DNA of 64,000 nt from Atlantibacter subterraneus. GTDB taxonomy: Bacteria > Pseudomonadota > Gammaproteobacteria > Enterobacterales > Enterobacteriaceae. The position numbers were made by a program, and so were the translations under genes. This document shows, piece after piece, positions 51,854-59,971 of the stretch. The stretch lies in the NCBI RefSeq assembly GCF_027853245.1, contig NZ_JAPTZM010000006.1; one strand, given 5' to 3'. How positions within the stretch are numbered: position 1 is the stretch's first letter; every line of letters begins with the position of its first letter. Under the pieces are notes generated by a model. It had not been told where the DNA came from. It worked only from the letters and a program-made list of their open reading frames with translations, and ran no database searches.

Positions 51854-53275
51854 TTACTGTTTGCGCGCCGCTTCATACGCCGCGAGCGTGGCGACTCGCG
51901 CCTGTTTGTGTTCAACAATCGGGTGTGGGTAATCAATCGTTACCCCCTGCTTCTGGGCCCACAGCCAGGGCTGATGCACCGCTTTACCGGGAATATCTTT
52001 GAGTTCCGGCAGCCACTGGCGCACAAAATCGCCCTGCGGGTCGAAGCGTTCACCCTGAGTGGTCGGGTTAAAAATGCGAAACCACGGTGCCGCATCATGC
52101 CCAGTGGAGGCCACCCATTGCCAGCCCCCGTTATTGGCCGCCAGCATCCCGTCCACCAGCTGCGACATAAAATAGCGTTCCCCTCGCCGCCAGTCGATAA
52201 GCAAGTCCTTAACCAGAAAGCTGCCGACAATCATCCGTAAGCGGTTATGCATCCAGCCGGTGGTATTCATCTGGCGCATGGCGGCATCGACAATCGGGTA
52301 ACCGGTTTTCCCTTCACACCAGGCGATGAACTGCGCCTCGTCGTTGTTCCACTGCACCCGGTCGGTCCAGGGAATAAACGGCTTATAGCGGCACAGCGCA
52401 GGCCAGTATGCAAGAACATGCAGATAAAACTCGTGCCAGATCAGCTCGTTAAGCCACACCGCGCCGGTTCCGCCTGACAGCGCGTCAGGATGCTCGCGCA
52501 GCAGGCGATGCAGGCACTGACGTGGCGAGAGAACGCCAATCGCCAGCCAGGGCGACACGCGGCTGGTGCCATCAATGGCGGGATAGTCGCGTTTTTTATC
52601 ATAGTCCGCCACCGACTGGCGGCAAAACTGGCGCAGGCGGTTGAGCGCGGCAGCCTCACCTGGCGGGAACAGATCGGCATCAGGTTCGGTTTGCGGATAG
52701 TCAAACGGCGTAAAAGGATCTGGCGTTGGAAGCGGCCCGCTCTGCCGCACGGCAGGCGCGTTAACACACTCCGGCAGTCCCTCATGCAGCCGTTTGATAA
52801 ATGCGCGGCTGAAGGGCGTGAACACTTTATACATCTCATGATTGCCAGTGGTGACGCTGCCGGGTGCCAGTAATACGTAATCGTCAAACCCCTGGCACAC
52901 CAGAGTATCGCCGAGACGCTTTTCCACGGCGGCGTCGCGCTGGCGTTCGTTCAGTTCGTATTGGTAGTTGTAGAACAGCGCATCAACGTTGTGCTCATCG
53001 CAAAAGTTTTCCAGCGCATCCACCGAAGCGGCAAAGTCATCTACTTCAAGCACCGTCAGGGGAATGCCCCTTTCCGCCAGCGAATGTTGCAGGGAGTGGA
53101 GGTGCGCCTGTATCCACGCCGCCTGGCGCGGCGCAAGATGATGCTCGCACCACTGTTGCGGGGTGGCGATAAACAGGCCAATCACCCTGGCCTCCGGTCG
53201 ACGGCAGGCCGCCGCCAGCGCAAGGTTATCGTTCACGCGGAGATCGGCGCGAAACCAGACCAGATGGGTGGTCAT
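51854..53275 (-). CDS. phrB: Deoxyribodipyrimidine photolyase
   Basis: Light-driven repair of cyclobutane pyrimidine dimers, 473 residues. The N-terminal alpha/beta antenna domain begins MTTHLVWFRADLRVNDN. The FAD-binding helical domain includes TGYPIVDAAMRQMNTTGWMHNRLRM and the WRRGERYFMSQLVDGMLAANNGGWQWVASTG stretch, with the conserved tryptophans of electron transfer. It lies 12 bases downstream of ybgA, so the two are probably co-transcribed. Confidence 0.95.
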   Translation of the reverse strand: MTTHLVWFRADLRVNDNLALAAACRRPEARVIGLFIATPQQWCEHHLAPRQAAWIQAHLHSLQHSLAERGIPLTVLEVDDFAASVDALENFCDEHNVDALFYNYQYELNERQRDAAVEKRLGDTLVCQGFDDYVLLAPGSVTTGNHEMYKVFTPFSRAFIKRLHEGLPECVNAPAVRQSGPLPTPDPFTPFDYPQTEPDADLFPPGEAAALNRLRQFCRQSVADYDKKRDYPAIDGTSRVSPWLAIGVLSPRQCLHRLLREHPDALSGGTGAVWLNELIWHEFYLHVLAYWPALCRYKPFIPWTDRVQWNNDEAQFIAWCEGKTGYPIVDAAMRQMNTTGWMHNRLRMIVGSFLVKDLLIDWRRGERYFMSQLVDGMLAANNGGWQWVASTGHDAAPWFRIFNPTTQGERFDPQGDFVRQWLPELKDIPGKAVHQPWLWAQKQGVTIDYPHPIVEHKQARVATLAAYEAARKQ

Positions 53276-53287
53276 AAAGCTCCTGAA

Positions 53288-54244
53288 TTAATTGCCATAG
53301 CGCAGGCGCAATGCCTCCGGGAAAGGATCGAAATAGCGCTGCTGTTGCAGATAGCCGTCAGGATATTCCGCCAGATAATGCTTTAACAGGGTGACCGGCG
53401 CTAACAGCGGCTGCGTGCCCTGGCGATAGCGGTCAATCAGCTCTGCCAGTTCCTGGCGCTGACGGCCATTGAGATGCGGGCGGAAATAACCCTGCACATG
53501 CATCAGCACGTTAGTGTGATTACGCCGGGTGGCATGATGGGACATCAGCGTCATCAGGCGCTGACGGTACTCATTGAAATACAGCTCCAGATCGTCCCAT
53601 TGATCGATAGCGGCGACGAAGCGCCCCAGCTCGCGATACTGCTGCTGCGAATGGGCCAGCAGTAATAATTTATAGCGACTGTGGAAGGCGATCAGCGCAC
53701 CGCGGGTCAGGCCCTGGGCACGCAGTTGGTTCAGTTCGTGCAGCGTGTAAATCCGCTCGACGAAGTTTTCACGGATCGCCGGATCGTGCAGCCGCCCGTC
53801 CTCTTCCACCGGCAGCCACGGAAAGGTCTGCATCAGGATTTCGGTAAATATCCCGCGCCCGGCTTTGCGGTTATTTTTACCGTCTTTGTCATAGACCCGC
53901 ACCCGCTCCATCCCGCAGCTCGGCGACTTGGCGCAGACAATGTAACCGCACAGATGGGTAAGGCGCGCGATGCGCTGATGGGAAAATTCCGCCATATCGG
54001 CAGTTAAATCCCCTTCGCGCTTATCGCTGAAGCGCAGCGAAATAGCACCCTCATCGTCTTTGACCAGCCGCAGCGCGGGCCGCGGCACCGGCAAGCCAAT
54101 TGCCATTTCCGGGCAGACCGGTTCATAACGAACCCAGGGGGAGAGATCCTCTACCGCAAACGCGAGCCGTTTATGACCACCGTCGAAACGCACTTTTTCC
54201 CCGGACAAACAGGCGCTGATGCCAACCGGGATTTTCTCGTCCAT
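53288..54244 (-). CDS. ybgA: YbgA, two-domain DUF523-DUF1722 protein
   Basis: A 318-residue protein. The N-terminal half is DUF523 (TudS-like): VGISACLSGEKVRFDGGHKR (Cys12), EPVCPE (Cys44) and CAKSPSCGMERV (Cys104, Cys110). TudS thiouracil desulfidase uses three comparable cysteines to hold a [4Fe-4S] cluster. The C-terminal half (about 150-310) is DUF1722, with SRYKLLLLAHSQQQYRELGRFVA. As I recall, E. coli K-12 YbgA has only the DUF1722 part (about 169 residues), so this is the fuller form. A role in removing thiolated or damaged pyrimidines is inference. It heads the phr run. Confidence 0.85.
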   Translation of the reverse strand: MDEKIPVGISACLSGEKVRFDGGHKRLAFAVEDLSPWVRYEPVCPEMAIGLPVPRPALRLVKDDEGAISLRFSDKREGDLTADMAEFSHQRIARLTHLCGYIVCAKSPSCGMERVRVYDKDGKNNRKAGRGIFTEILMQTFPWLPVEEDGRLHDPAIRENFVERIYTLHELNQLRAQGLTRGALIAFHSRYKLLLLAHSQQQYRELGRFVAAIDQWDDLELYFNEYRQRLMTLMSHHATRRNHTNVLMHVQGYFRPHLNGRQRQELAELIDRYRQGTQPLLAPVTLLKHYLAEYPDGYLQQQRYFDPFPEALRLRYGN

Positions 54245-54301
54245 AGCTACTCCTTACTGATGCGTGAAGTAAGTGTAGCAATGAAGTCTGGTTCACCTGA
54301 A

Positions 54302-54787
54302 TCACAAACCTAATTCTGGATGATAGTTAACCAGAGTGGTGTGCCGATATTCGATGCTGTTTAAAATATTTTGATCCTGCTTCTGAACAGCCTTGATGTA
54401 ACGCTCAACATAGTGGGCAAATTTTCGGGTGATATGTGCTTGCTTCCCCAGTAATTTTTTACCGGCAATTTTACTTCGCAGGAGAAAAATGTCTGAGCTG
54501 ATATGGCTACTCTCACGCAGTAAAACGGCTTTAGAATAATCGAGTCCCATCCCTTTATTGCGTTTATCCGGGCCGCGATTGATTTCCAGAATAAAACTCT
54601 CGCTGTGTTGGATAGTAGAGCGAACCAGTATGGCAAACGTTAATTCATTGAGGCGGATCTGGACTACCCCGTGCCCTCGTACTTTTTCGTTGTTAAACCA
54701 GGTATTGGTCGCCATATCGAAATCCAGCGCCTGCAAAAGCACCGGATTAGCCAGATAAAATGACTTATCTAATTTTTTGAGTTCCAT
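54302..54787 (-). CDS. Candidate type III toxin, TenpN-like
   Basis: A 161-residue protein not found at this spot in E. coli K-12. Features that recall the TenpN branch of ToxN-type endoribonucleases are the start MELKKLDKSFYLANP, VRGHGVVQIRLNELTFAILVRSTIQHSESF, MGLDYSKAVLL, FAHYVERYIKAV and the end YRHTTLVNYHPELGL. In known type III systems the toxin cuts RNA and is held by a pseudoknotted RNA encoded just upstream, with a terminator between. The same layout occurs here (54805-54931). The ATG at 54787 is preferred: GGAG lies nine bases upstream, whereas the ATG at 54802 has no ribosome site. The gene is more A/T-rich than its neighbours. Family assignment is from motif memory, not a search. 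Confidence 0.7.
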   Translation of the reverse strand: MELKKLDKSFYLANPVLLQALDFDMATNTWFNNEKVRGHGVVQIRLNELTFAILVRSTIQHSESFILEINRGPDKRNKGMGLDYSKAVLLRESSHISSDIFLLRSKIAGKKLLGKQAHITRKFAHYVERYIKAVQKQDQNILNSIEYRHTTLVNYHPELGL

Positions 54788-54804
54788 CTCTGAACGCTCC
54801 ATAC

Positions 54805-54831
54805 GAAAAAACCCCAGCTTTCGCCAGGGTT
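54805..54831 (-). terminator. Terminator between antitoxin RNA and toxin gene
   Basis: Read leftward: AACCCTGGC-GAAA-GCTGGGGTT, nine pairs with two G-U wobbles, then a T run. It ends about 20 bases before the toxin start. This is the usual leaky terminator position in type III toxin-antitoxin loci. Confidence 0.8.
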
Positions 54832-54835
54832 TTAA

Positions 54836-54898
54836 GGTAGTTGATACAAGGAATTTAGGTTTTTAACGTGGGGATGTTCCTACCGCCACAAACTACCC
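54836..54898 (-). ncRNA. Candidate antitoxin RNA with pseudoknot pattern
   Basis: A 63-base stretch closed by a perfect seven-base stem GGTAGTT (54897-54891) / AACTACC (54842-54836). Inside, GTGG (54889-54886) can pair with CCAC (54871-54868), and AGGAA (54881-54877) with TTCCT (54853-54849). These two inner helices interlock in the order a-b-a'-b', an H-type pseudoknot arrangement. Only one full unit is present rather than the tandem repeats common in type III antitoxins. Structure is read by eye. Confidence 0.55.
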
Positions 54899-54903
54899 TG
54901 TAA

Positions 54904-54931
54904 ATGCTACCTGAATATGCGCAACAGTCAA
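54904..54931 (-). promoter_or_regulatory. Promoter of the candidate toxin-antitoxin locus
   Basis: Read leftward: -35 TTGACT (54931-54926), 16-base spacer, -10 TAGCAT (54909-54904). Transcription would start near 54898, at the 5' edge of the structured RNA. Confidence 0.65.
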
Positions 54932-54997
54932 TCTTGAGGCACTTCGCCAAACGGAATTTTAGGTAGACGCTTAGAGGCTTTTTTTGTCATCGCCGCA

Positions 54998-55027
54998 TAA
55001 AAAAACCGCCGAACAATCGGCGGTTTT
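54998..55027. terminator. Bidirectional terminator after ybfA
   Basis: Perfect stem AAAACCGCCGA/TCGGCGGTTTT with a four-base loop; read leftward it ends in a T run. It isolates ybfA from the toxin-antitoxin locus. Confidence 0.88.
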
Positions 55028-55043
55028 CTCACTGACCAATCGA

Positions 55044-55250
55044 TTAATAAAAATCGCTGGCGGCGGCTTCGGACTGGGCCATCCATACCGGTTTTTCACT
55101 GGTTTTCGACCAGACGCGGTGCAGGTAGCTGTAGAAGCGCGCGCGGTCTTTCCACAGCAGCATCACCGGCAGCGCCACAATGCCTGCCACGATGACCAGA
55201 GCGCGACGCAGGAAGACCTGATGCGCAGGATATTTTTTGTATAAAGACAT
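55044..55250 (-). CDS. ybfA: Small membrane protein YbfA
   Basis: A 68-residue protein of unknown function with one hydrophobic segment (ALVIVAGIVALPVMLLW, about 15-31) and a conserved tail FYSYLHRVWSKTSEKPVWM ending DFY. Length and tail match E. coli YbfA. The start MSLYKKYPAHQ is chosen over an ATG 12 codons upstream by family fit and the GGAG-type ribosome site. Divergent from kdpFABCDE. Confidence 0.9.
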   Translation of the reverse strand: MSLYKKYPAHQVFLRRALVIVAGIVALPVMLLWKDRARFYSYLHRVWSKTSEKPVWMAQSEAAASDFY

Positions 55251-55452
55251 AAGTTTCTCCCCTTTTAACTGACCGGTAATCTTCACCGGGAATCTGTATC
55301 TGTCGAAAATATTACCGTTTTGACTGTAATTTTACTACTCCTCCGACCACTTAATTTAGCCAGAACACCGATCTTTACACTTCACGCCGTAATTAAGTTA
55401 CATAACGGTTAAATTTTTACTAACCATTAGTTAAATAATGGTCTTTTGGATT

Positions 55453-55469
55453 TTTATACTTTTTTTACA
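55453..55469 (+). promoter_or_regulatory. KdpE binding site upstream of kdpF
   Basis: TTTATACTTTTTTTACA is identical to the 17-base KdpE target of E. coli, 83 bases before kdpF. Phospho-KdpE would activate kdpFABC from here under potassium limitation. The rest of the 302-base gap 55251-55552 is A/T-rich promoter DNA without a gene. Confidence 0.9.
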
Positions 55470-55552
55470 CCTGCCGGGGCAGTTTTTTACAACATCTTTG
55501 CACGCCAGTTTTTAACCTTGCTGCATTCCTGTTTCCCCAATGGAGGTGGATC

Positions 55553-55642
55553 GTGAGTGCAGGTGTCATTGCCGGCGTGGTGCTGGTATTTCTGTTAATC
55601 GGCTATCTGATTTATGCCCTGATTAACGCGGAGGCATTCTGA
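55553..55642 (+). CDS. kdpF: KdpF, small subunit of the Kdp potassium pump
   Basis: A 29-residue single-span peptide (SAGVIAGVVLVFLLIGYLIY, then ALINAEAF) that stabilises the KdpFABC complex. Starts at GTG with a strong GGAGGTG ribosome site. Its stop overlaps the kdpA start (TGATG), so the two are translationally coupled. It is below usual gene-finder size. Confidence 0.95.
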   Translation: MSAGVIAGVVLVFLLIGYLIYALINAEAF

Positions 55643-57318
55643 TGGCTTCCAGCGCATTTTTACTGATTGCCGGGTTTATCGTGGTGCTGCTGGCGCTGGC
55701 GAAACCGTTGTCGGCTCTGTTAGCCAGACTGATCGACGGGCAACCGCTGCCGGTGCTGGGCCGGGCCGAATCGCTGTTGTGGCCGCTGTGCGGCATTCGC
55801 GATGAGGAGATGAACTGGCGGCAATATCTGCTGGCGATCCTGTTGTTCAACGGTTTTGGCCTGGCAGTGCTGTTCGCGTTGCTTATGTTGCAGGGCCATC
55901 TGCCGTTAAATCCGCAGGGTTTTCCAGGGATGTCGTGGGATCTGGCGCTGAATACCGCCGTAAGCTTTGTTGCCAACACCAACTGGCAGGCGTATGCCGG
56001 CGAGAGTTCGCTCAGCTATTTAAGCCAGATGGCCGGGCTGACGGTGCAGAACTTCCTTTCCGCCGCCAGCGGTATCGCGGTGGTGTTCGCTCTGATCCGC
56101 GCGTTCTCACGCCATTCCACCACGCTGCTGGGCAACGCCTGGCAGGATCTCACCCGTATTACGCTGTGGGTGCTGTTGCCGCTGTCGCTGGTGCTGGCGC
56201 TGCTGTTTATCCAGCAGGGCGTGATCCAGAACTTCTCCGACTATTTGCCGATGACGTCGCTGGAAGGCGCGCAGCACGTTTTGCCCATGGGGCCAGTGGC
56301 TTCCCAGGAGGCGATCAAACTGCTGGGGACCAACGGCGGCGGCTTCTTTAACGCCAACTCCTCGCATCCGTTTGAAAACCCAACCGCATTAACCAACTTT
56401 GCCCAGATGCTGGCGATTTTCCTGATCCCGGCGGCGCTGTGCCTGGCGTTTGGCGAGGCGGTGGGCGATCGCCGCCAGGGCCGGGCGATCCTCGGCACCA
56501 TGACGCTGATCTTCGTGGTGTGCGCGGCGGTGGTGATGTGGGCGGAAACCCACGGCAACCCGCACCTGGTAACGCTCGGCGCAGACAGCGCTATCAATAT
56601 GGAAGGCAAAGAGAGCCGCTTCGGCATTCTCGCCAGCAGCCTGTACGCGGTGGTCACGACGGCGGCGTCCTGCGGGGCGGTGAACGCGATGCACGACTCG
56701 CTGACCGCGCTCGGCGGCATGGTGCCGCTGTGGCTGATGCAGATTGGCGAAGTGGTGTTCGGCGGCGTGGGCTCCGGGCTGTACGGCATGCTGCTGTTCG
56801 TGCTGCTGGCGGTGTTCATCGCCGGGTTGATGATTGGCCGCACGCCGGAATATTTGGGTAAAAAAATCGACGTGCCGGAGATGAAACTCACCGCGCTGGC
56901 GATTCTGGTCACGCCCGCCCTGGTGCTGCTCGGCAGCGCGCTGGCGATGATGACCGAGGCCGGACGCAGCGCCATGCTGAATCCGGGTCCACACGGATTC
57001 AGCGAAGTGCTGTACGCCGTCTCCTCCGCCGCCAACAACAACGGCAGCGCCTTTGCCGGGCTGAGCGCTAATACCCCGTTCTGGAACCTGCTGCTTGCCG
57101 CCTGCATGTGGCTGGGCCGTTTTCTGGTGATTATCCCGGTAATGGCGATTGCCGGCTCGCTGGTGGAGAAAAAATCCCAGCCCGCCAGCGTCGGTACCCT
57201 GCCCACCCACGGCGCGCTGTTTATCGGTTTGCTGACCGGCACCGTGCTGCTGGTGGGCGCGTTGACCTTTATCCCTGCCCTGGCCCTCGGCCCGGTGGCG
57301 GATCACTTTATTCATTAA
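55642..57318 (+). CDS. kdpA: KdpA, potassium-channel subunit
   Basis: Potassium-selective membrane subunit of the high-affinity K+ pump, 558 residues with ten hydrophobic spans. It belongs to the superfamily of K+ transporters. Selectivity-filter-like loops are visible, including NTNWQAYAGE, LGTNGGGFFNANSSHPFENP, TAASCGAVNAMHDS and SSAANNNGSAFAG. It is followed after 18 bases by kdpB. Confidence 0.97.
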   Translation: MASSAFLLIAGFIVVLLALAKPLSALLARLIDGQPLPVLGRAESLLWPLCGIRDEEMNWRQYLLAILLFNGFGLAVLFALLMLQGHLPLNPQGFPGMSWDLALNTAVSFVANTNWQAYAGESSLSYLSQMAGLTVQNFLSAASGIAVVFALIRAFSRHSTTLLGNAWQDLTRITLWVLLPLSLVLALLFIQQGVIQNFSDYLPMTSLEGAQHVLPMGPVASQEAIKLLGTNGGGFFNANSSHPFENPTALTNFAQMLAIFLIPAALCLAFGEAVGDRRQGRAILGTMTLIFVVCAAVVMWAETHGNPHLVTLGADSAINMEGKESRFGILASSLYAVVTTAASCGAVNAMHDSLTALGGMVPLWLMQIGEVVFGGVGSGLYGMLLFVLLAVFIAGLMIGRTPEYLGKKIDVPEMKLTALAILVTPALVLLGSALAMMTEAGRSAMLNPGPHGFSEVLYAVSSAANNNGSAFAGLSANTPFWNLLLAACMWLGRFLVIIPVMAIAGSLVEKKSQPASVGTLPTHGALFIGLLTGTVLLVGALTFIPALALGPVADHFIH

Positions 57319-57336
57319 TCTTGCGGAGAGCGATTC

Positions 57337-59385
57337 ATGAGTCGTAAGACGCTGGCCCTGTTCGATAGCGCACTGCTGCGCCAGGCCATGATTGACGCCG
57401 TTATCAAACTTAACCCGCGGGCCCAGTGGCGCAATCCGGTGATGTTTATCGTCTGGCTCGGTAGCCTGTTAACCACCGTGCTGGCGGTGGCGATGGCCGC
57501 GGGCGTCCTCAACGGCAGCGCCGGATTTACCGGGATCATCAGCCTGTGGCTGTGGTTTACCGTGCTGTTCGCCAACGTGGCGGAAGCGCTGGCGGAAGGC
57601 CGCAGCAAAGCCCAGGCTAACAGCCTCAAAGGGGTACAGAAAACCGCGTGGGCCCGCAAACTGCGCGCACCGCACCATGACGCGCAGCGGGATAAAGTCC
57701 CCGCCGCCGAACTGCGTAAAGGCGATCTGGTGTATGTGGAAGCGGGCGATATTATCCCCTGTGACGGCGAAGTGGTGGAAGGCGGCGCGTCGGTAGATGA
57801 GAGCGCGATAACCGGCGAATCCGCGCCGGTTATCCGTGAATCCGGCGGCGATTTCGCCTCGGTCACCGGCGGGACGCGCATTCTGTCCGACTGGCTGGTA
57901 ATTGAGTGCAGCGTCAATCCGGGGGAAACGTTCCTTGACCGGATGATCGCCATGGTTGAAGGTGCGCAGCGCCGCAAAACGCCGAATGAGATTGCGCTGA
58001 CCATTTTACTGGTGGCGCTGACGCTGGTGTTTTTGCTGGCCACCGCCACGCTGTGGCCGTTCTCCGCCTGGGCGGGCAATGCCGTGAGCGTCACCGTGCT
58101 GGTGGCGCTGCTGGTGTGCCTGATCCCTACCACTATCGGCGGGTTGCTGTCGGCGATTGGCGTCGCCGGGATGAGCCGGATGCTGGGCGCGAACGTGATC
58201 GCCACCAGCGGGCGCGCGGTTGAAGCGGCGGGCGACGTGGACGTACTGCTGCTGGATAAAACCGGCACCATCACGCTGGGCAACCGTCAGGCGTCAGCGT
58301 TTCTACCCGCGCCGGGCGTTGATGAACATACCCTGGCCGATGCGGCGCAGCTGGCGTCGCTGGCGGACGAAACCCCGGAAGGCCGCAGCATCGTGGTGCT
58401 CGCCAAGCAGCGTTTTAATCTGCGCGAACGCGACGTGCAAACGCTACAAGCCACCTTTGTGCCCTTTACCGCCCAGACCCGCATGAGCGGGATTAACCTC
58501 CAGCAGCGGATGATCCGTAAAGGCTCGGTGGACGCGGTGCGCCGTCACGTTGAAGCCAACGGCGGGCAGTTCCCGGCAGCGGTGGAAGGCCTGGTGGAGA
58601 ACGTGGCGCGTACCGGCGGCACGCCGCTGGTGGTGGCGGAAAACGCCAGAGTGCTTGGCGTCATTGCCCTGAAAGATATCGTCAAAGGCGGCATCAAAGA
58701 GCGCTTTGCCGAGCTGCGCAAAATGGGCATCAAGACCGTGATGATCACCGGGGACAACCGCCTGACCGCCGCCGCGATCGCTGCCGAAGCGGGGGTCGAT
58801 GATTTCCTGGCGGAAGCGACGCCGGAAGCCAAGCTGTCGCTGATCCGCCAGTATCAGAGCCAGGGCCGTTTAGTGGCCATGACCGGCGACGGCACCAACG
58901 ACGCTCCGGCGCTGGCGCAGGCCGACGTGGCAGTGGCCATGAACTCCGGCACCCAGGCGGCGAAGGAAGCGGGCAATATGGTGGATCTTGATTCCAATCC
59001 CACCAAGCTGATTGAAGTGGTGCATATCGGCAAGCAGATGCTGATGACCCGTGGCTCGCTCACCACCTTCAGTATCGCCAACGACGTCGCCAAATATTTC
59101 GCGATTATTCCGGCGGCATTTGCCGTGACCTATCCGCAGCTCAACGCCCTTAACGTGATGCATTTGCACTCTCCCGCCTCGGCGATCCTGAGCGCGGTGA
59201 TTTTCAACGCCCTGATCATTATTTTCCTGATCCCGCTGGCGCTGAAAGGGGTGAGTTACAAACCGCTGAGCGCCGCGGCGATGCTTCGCCGCAATCTGTG
59301 GATTTATGGTCTGGGCGGGTTGCTGGTGCCGTTTATCGGCATCAAGGCGATTGATGTCGTGCTGACAGCGTTCGGCCTGGTGTAA
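57337..59385 (+). CDS. kdpB: KdpB, P-type ATPase subunit
   Basis: ATP-hydrolysing subunit of Kdp, 682 residues. The phosphorylated Asp lies in LLDKTGTITLG (near residue 307). The actuator-domain TGES motif lies in ESAITGESAPV, and the hinge GDGTNDAPALAQADVAVAM follows near residue 518. Membrane helices flank both. Eleven bases separate it from kdpC. Confidence 0.97.
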   Translation: MSRKTLALFDSALLRQAMIDAVIKLNPRAQWRNPVMFIVWLGSLLTTVLAVAMAAGVLNGSAGFTGIISLWLWFTVLFANVAEALAEGRSKAQANSLKGVQKTAWARKLRAPHHDAQRDKVPAAELRKGDLVYVEAGDIIPCDGEVVEGGASVDESAITGESAPVIRESGGDFASVTGGTRILSDWLVIECSVNPGETFLDRMIAMVEGAQRRKTPNEIALTILLVALTLVFLLATATLWPFSAWAGNAVSVTVLVALLVCLIPTTIGGLLSAIGVAGMSRMLGANVIATSGRAVEAAGDVDVLLLDKTGTITLGNRQASAFLPAPGVDEHTLADAAQLASLADETPEGRSIVVLAKQRFNLRERDVQTLQATFVPFTAQTRMSGINLQQRMIRKGSVDAVRRHVEANGGQFPAAVEGLVENVARTGGTPLVVAENARVLGVIALKDIVKGGIKERFAELRKMGIKTVMITGDNRLTAAAIAAEAGVDDFLAEATPEAKLSLIRQYQSQGRLVAMTGDGTNDAPALAQADVAVAMNSGTQAAKEAGNMVDLDSNPTKLIEVVHIGKQMLMTRGSLTTFSIANDVAKYFAIIPAAFAVTYPQLNALNVMHLHSPASAILSAVIFNALIIIFLIPLALKGVSYKPLSAAAMLRRNLWIYGLGGLLVPFIGIKAIDVVLTAFGLV

Positions 59386-59396
59386 GGAGAAAAAGT

Positions 59397-59969
59397 ATGT
59401 CGATGTTACGTCCGGGGATCGTTTTATTACTGTTACTGACGCTGATAACCGGCGGCGTTTATCCACTGTTAACCACTCTGCTGGGACAATGGTGGTTTGC
59501 CGATCGGGCGGCCGGTTCGCTGATTTATCAGCACGATCGGCTGCGAGGTTCGCGGTTGATCGGCCAGGATTTCACCCAGCCGGGATATTTTCAGGGCCGC
59601 CCTTCTGCCACTGCCGAAACGCCTTATAATCCTCAGGCATCCGGGGGCAGCAATCTCGCCGCCAGCAACCCGGAGCTGGATAAACAGATCGCCGCGCGCG
59701 TGGCGGCGTTGCGCGCCGCCAACCCGAACGCCAGCCCGGCGGTGCCGGTCGATCTGGTGACTGCCTCGGCCAGCGGCCTGGATTATGGGATTTCGCCCGA
59801 AGCGGCAGCCTGGCAGATCCCCCGCGTCGCGGCGGCCCGCCAGCTGAGCGCACAAACCGTCGCCCGGCTGGTGAAGGCCCATACCGCCACGCCGCTTATC
59901 GGGTTTCTCGGCAAACCGGTAGTCAACGTGCTGGCGTTAAACCTGGCGCTGGATGCCAATAAGGACTGA
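59397..59969 (+). CDS. kdpC: KdpC, chaperone-like subunit
   Basis: Single-span membrane protein, 190 residues, that aids nucleotide binding and assembly of the Kdp pump. The helix covers about residues 6-28 (PGIVLLLLLTLITGGVYPLL). The soluble part has conserved GSRLIGQDFTQPGYFQGRPSAT, YNPQASGGSNLAASNP and DLVTASASGLDYGISPEAA. Followed two bases later by kdpD. Confidence 0.96.
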   Translation: MSMLRPGIVLLLLLTLITGGVYPLLTTLLGQWWFADRAAGSLIYQHDRLRGSRLIGQDFTQPGYFQGRPSATAETPYNPQASGGSNLAASNPELDKQIAARVAALRAANPNASPAVPVDLVTASASGLDYGISPEAAAWQIPRVAAARQLSAQTVARLVKAHTATPLIGFLGKPVVNVLALNLALDANKD

Positions 59970-59971
59970 AG

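Noticed and set aside
56241..57315. Long open frames antisense to kdpA
   Set aside because: Same cause: high GC at third positions of kdpA. No known family or start signals.
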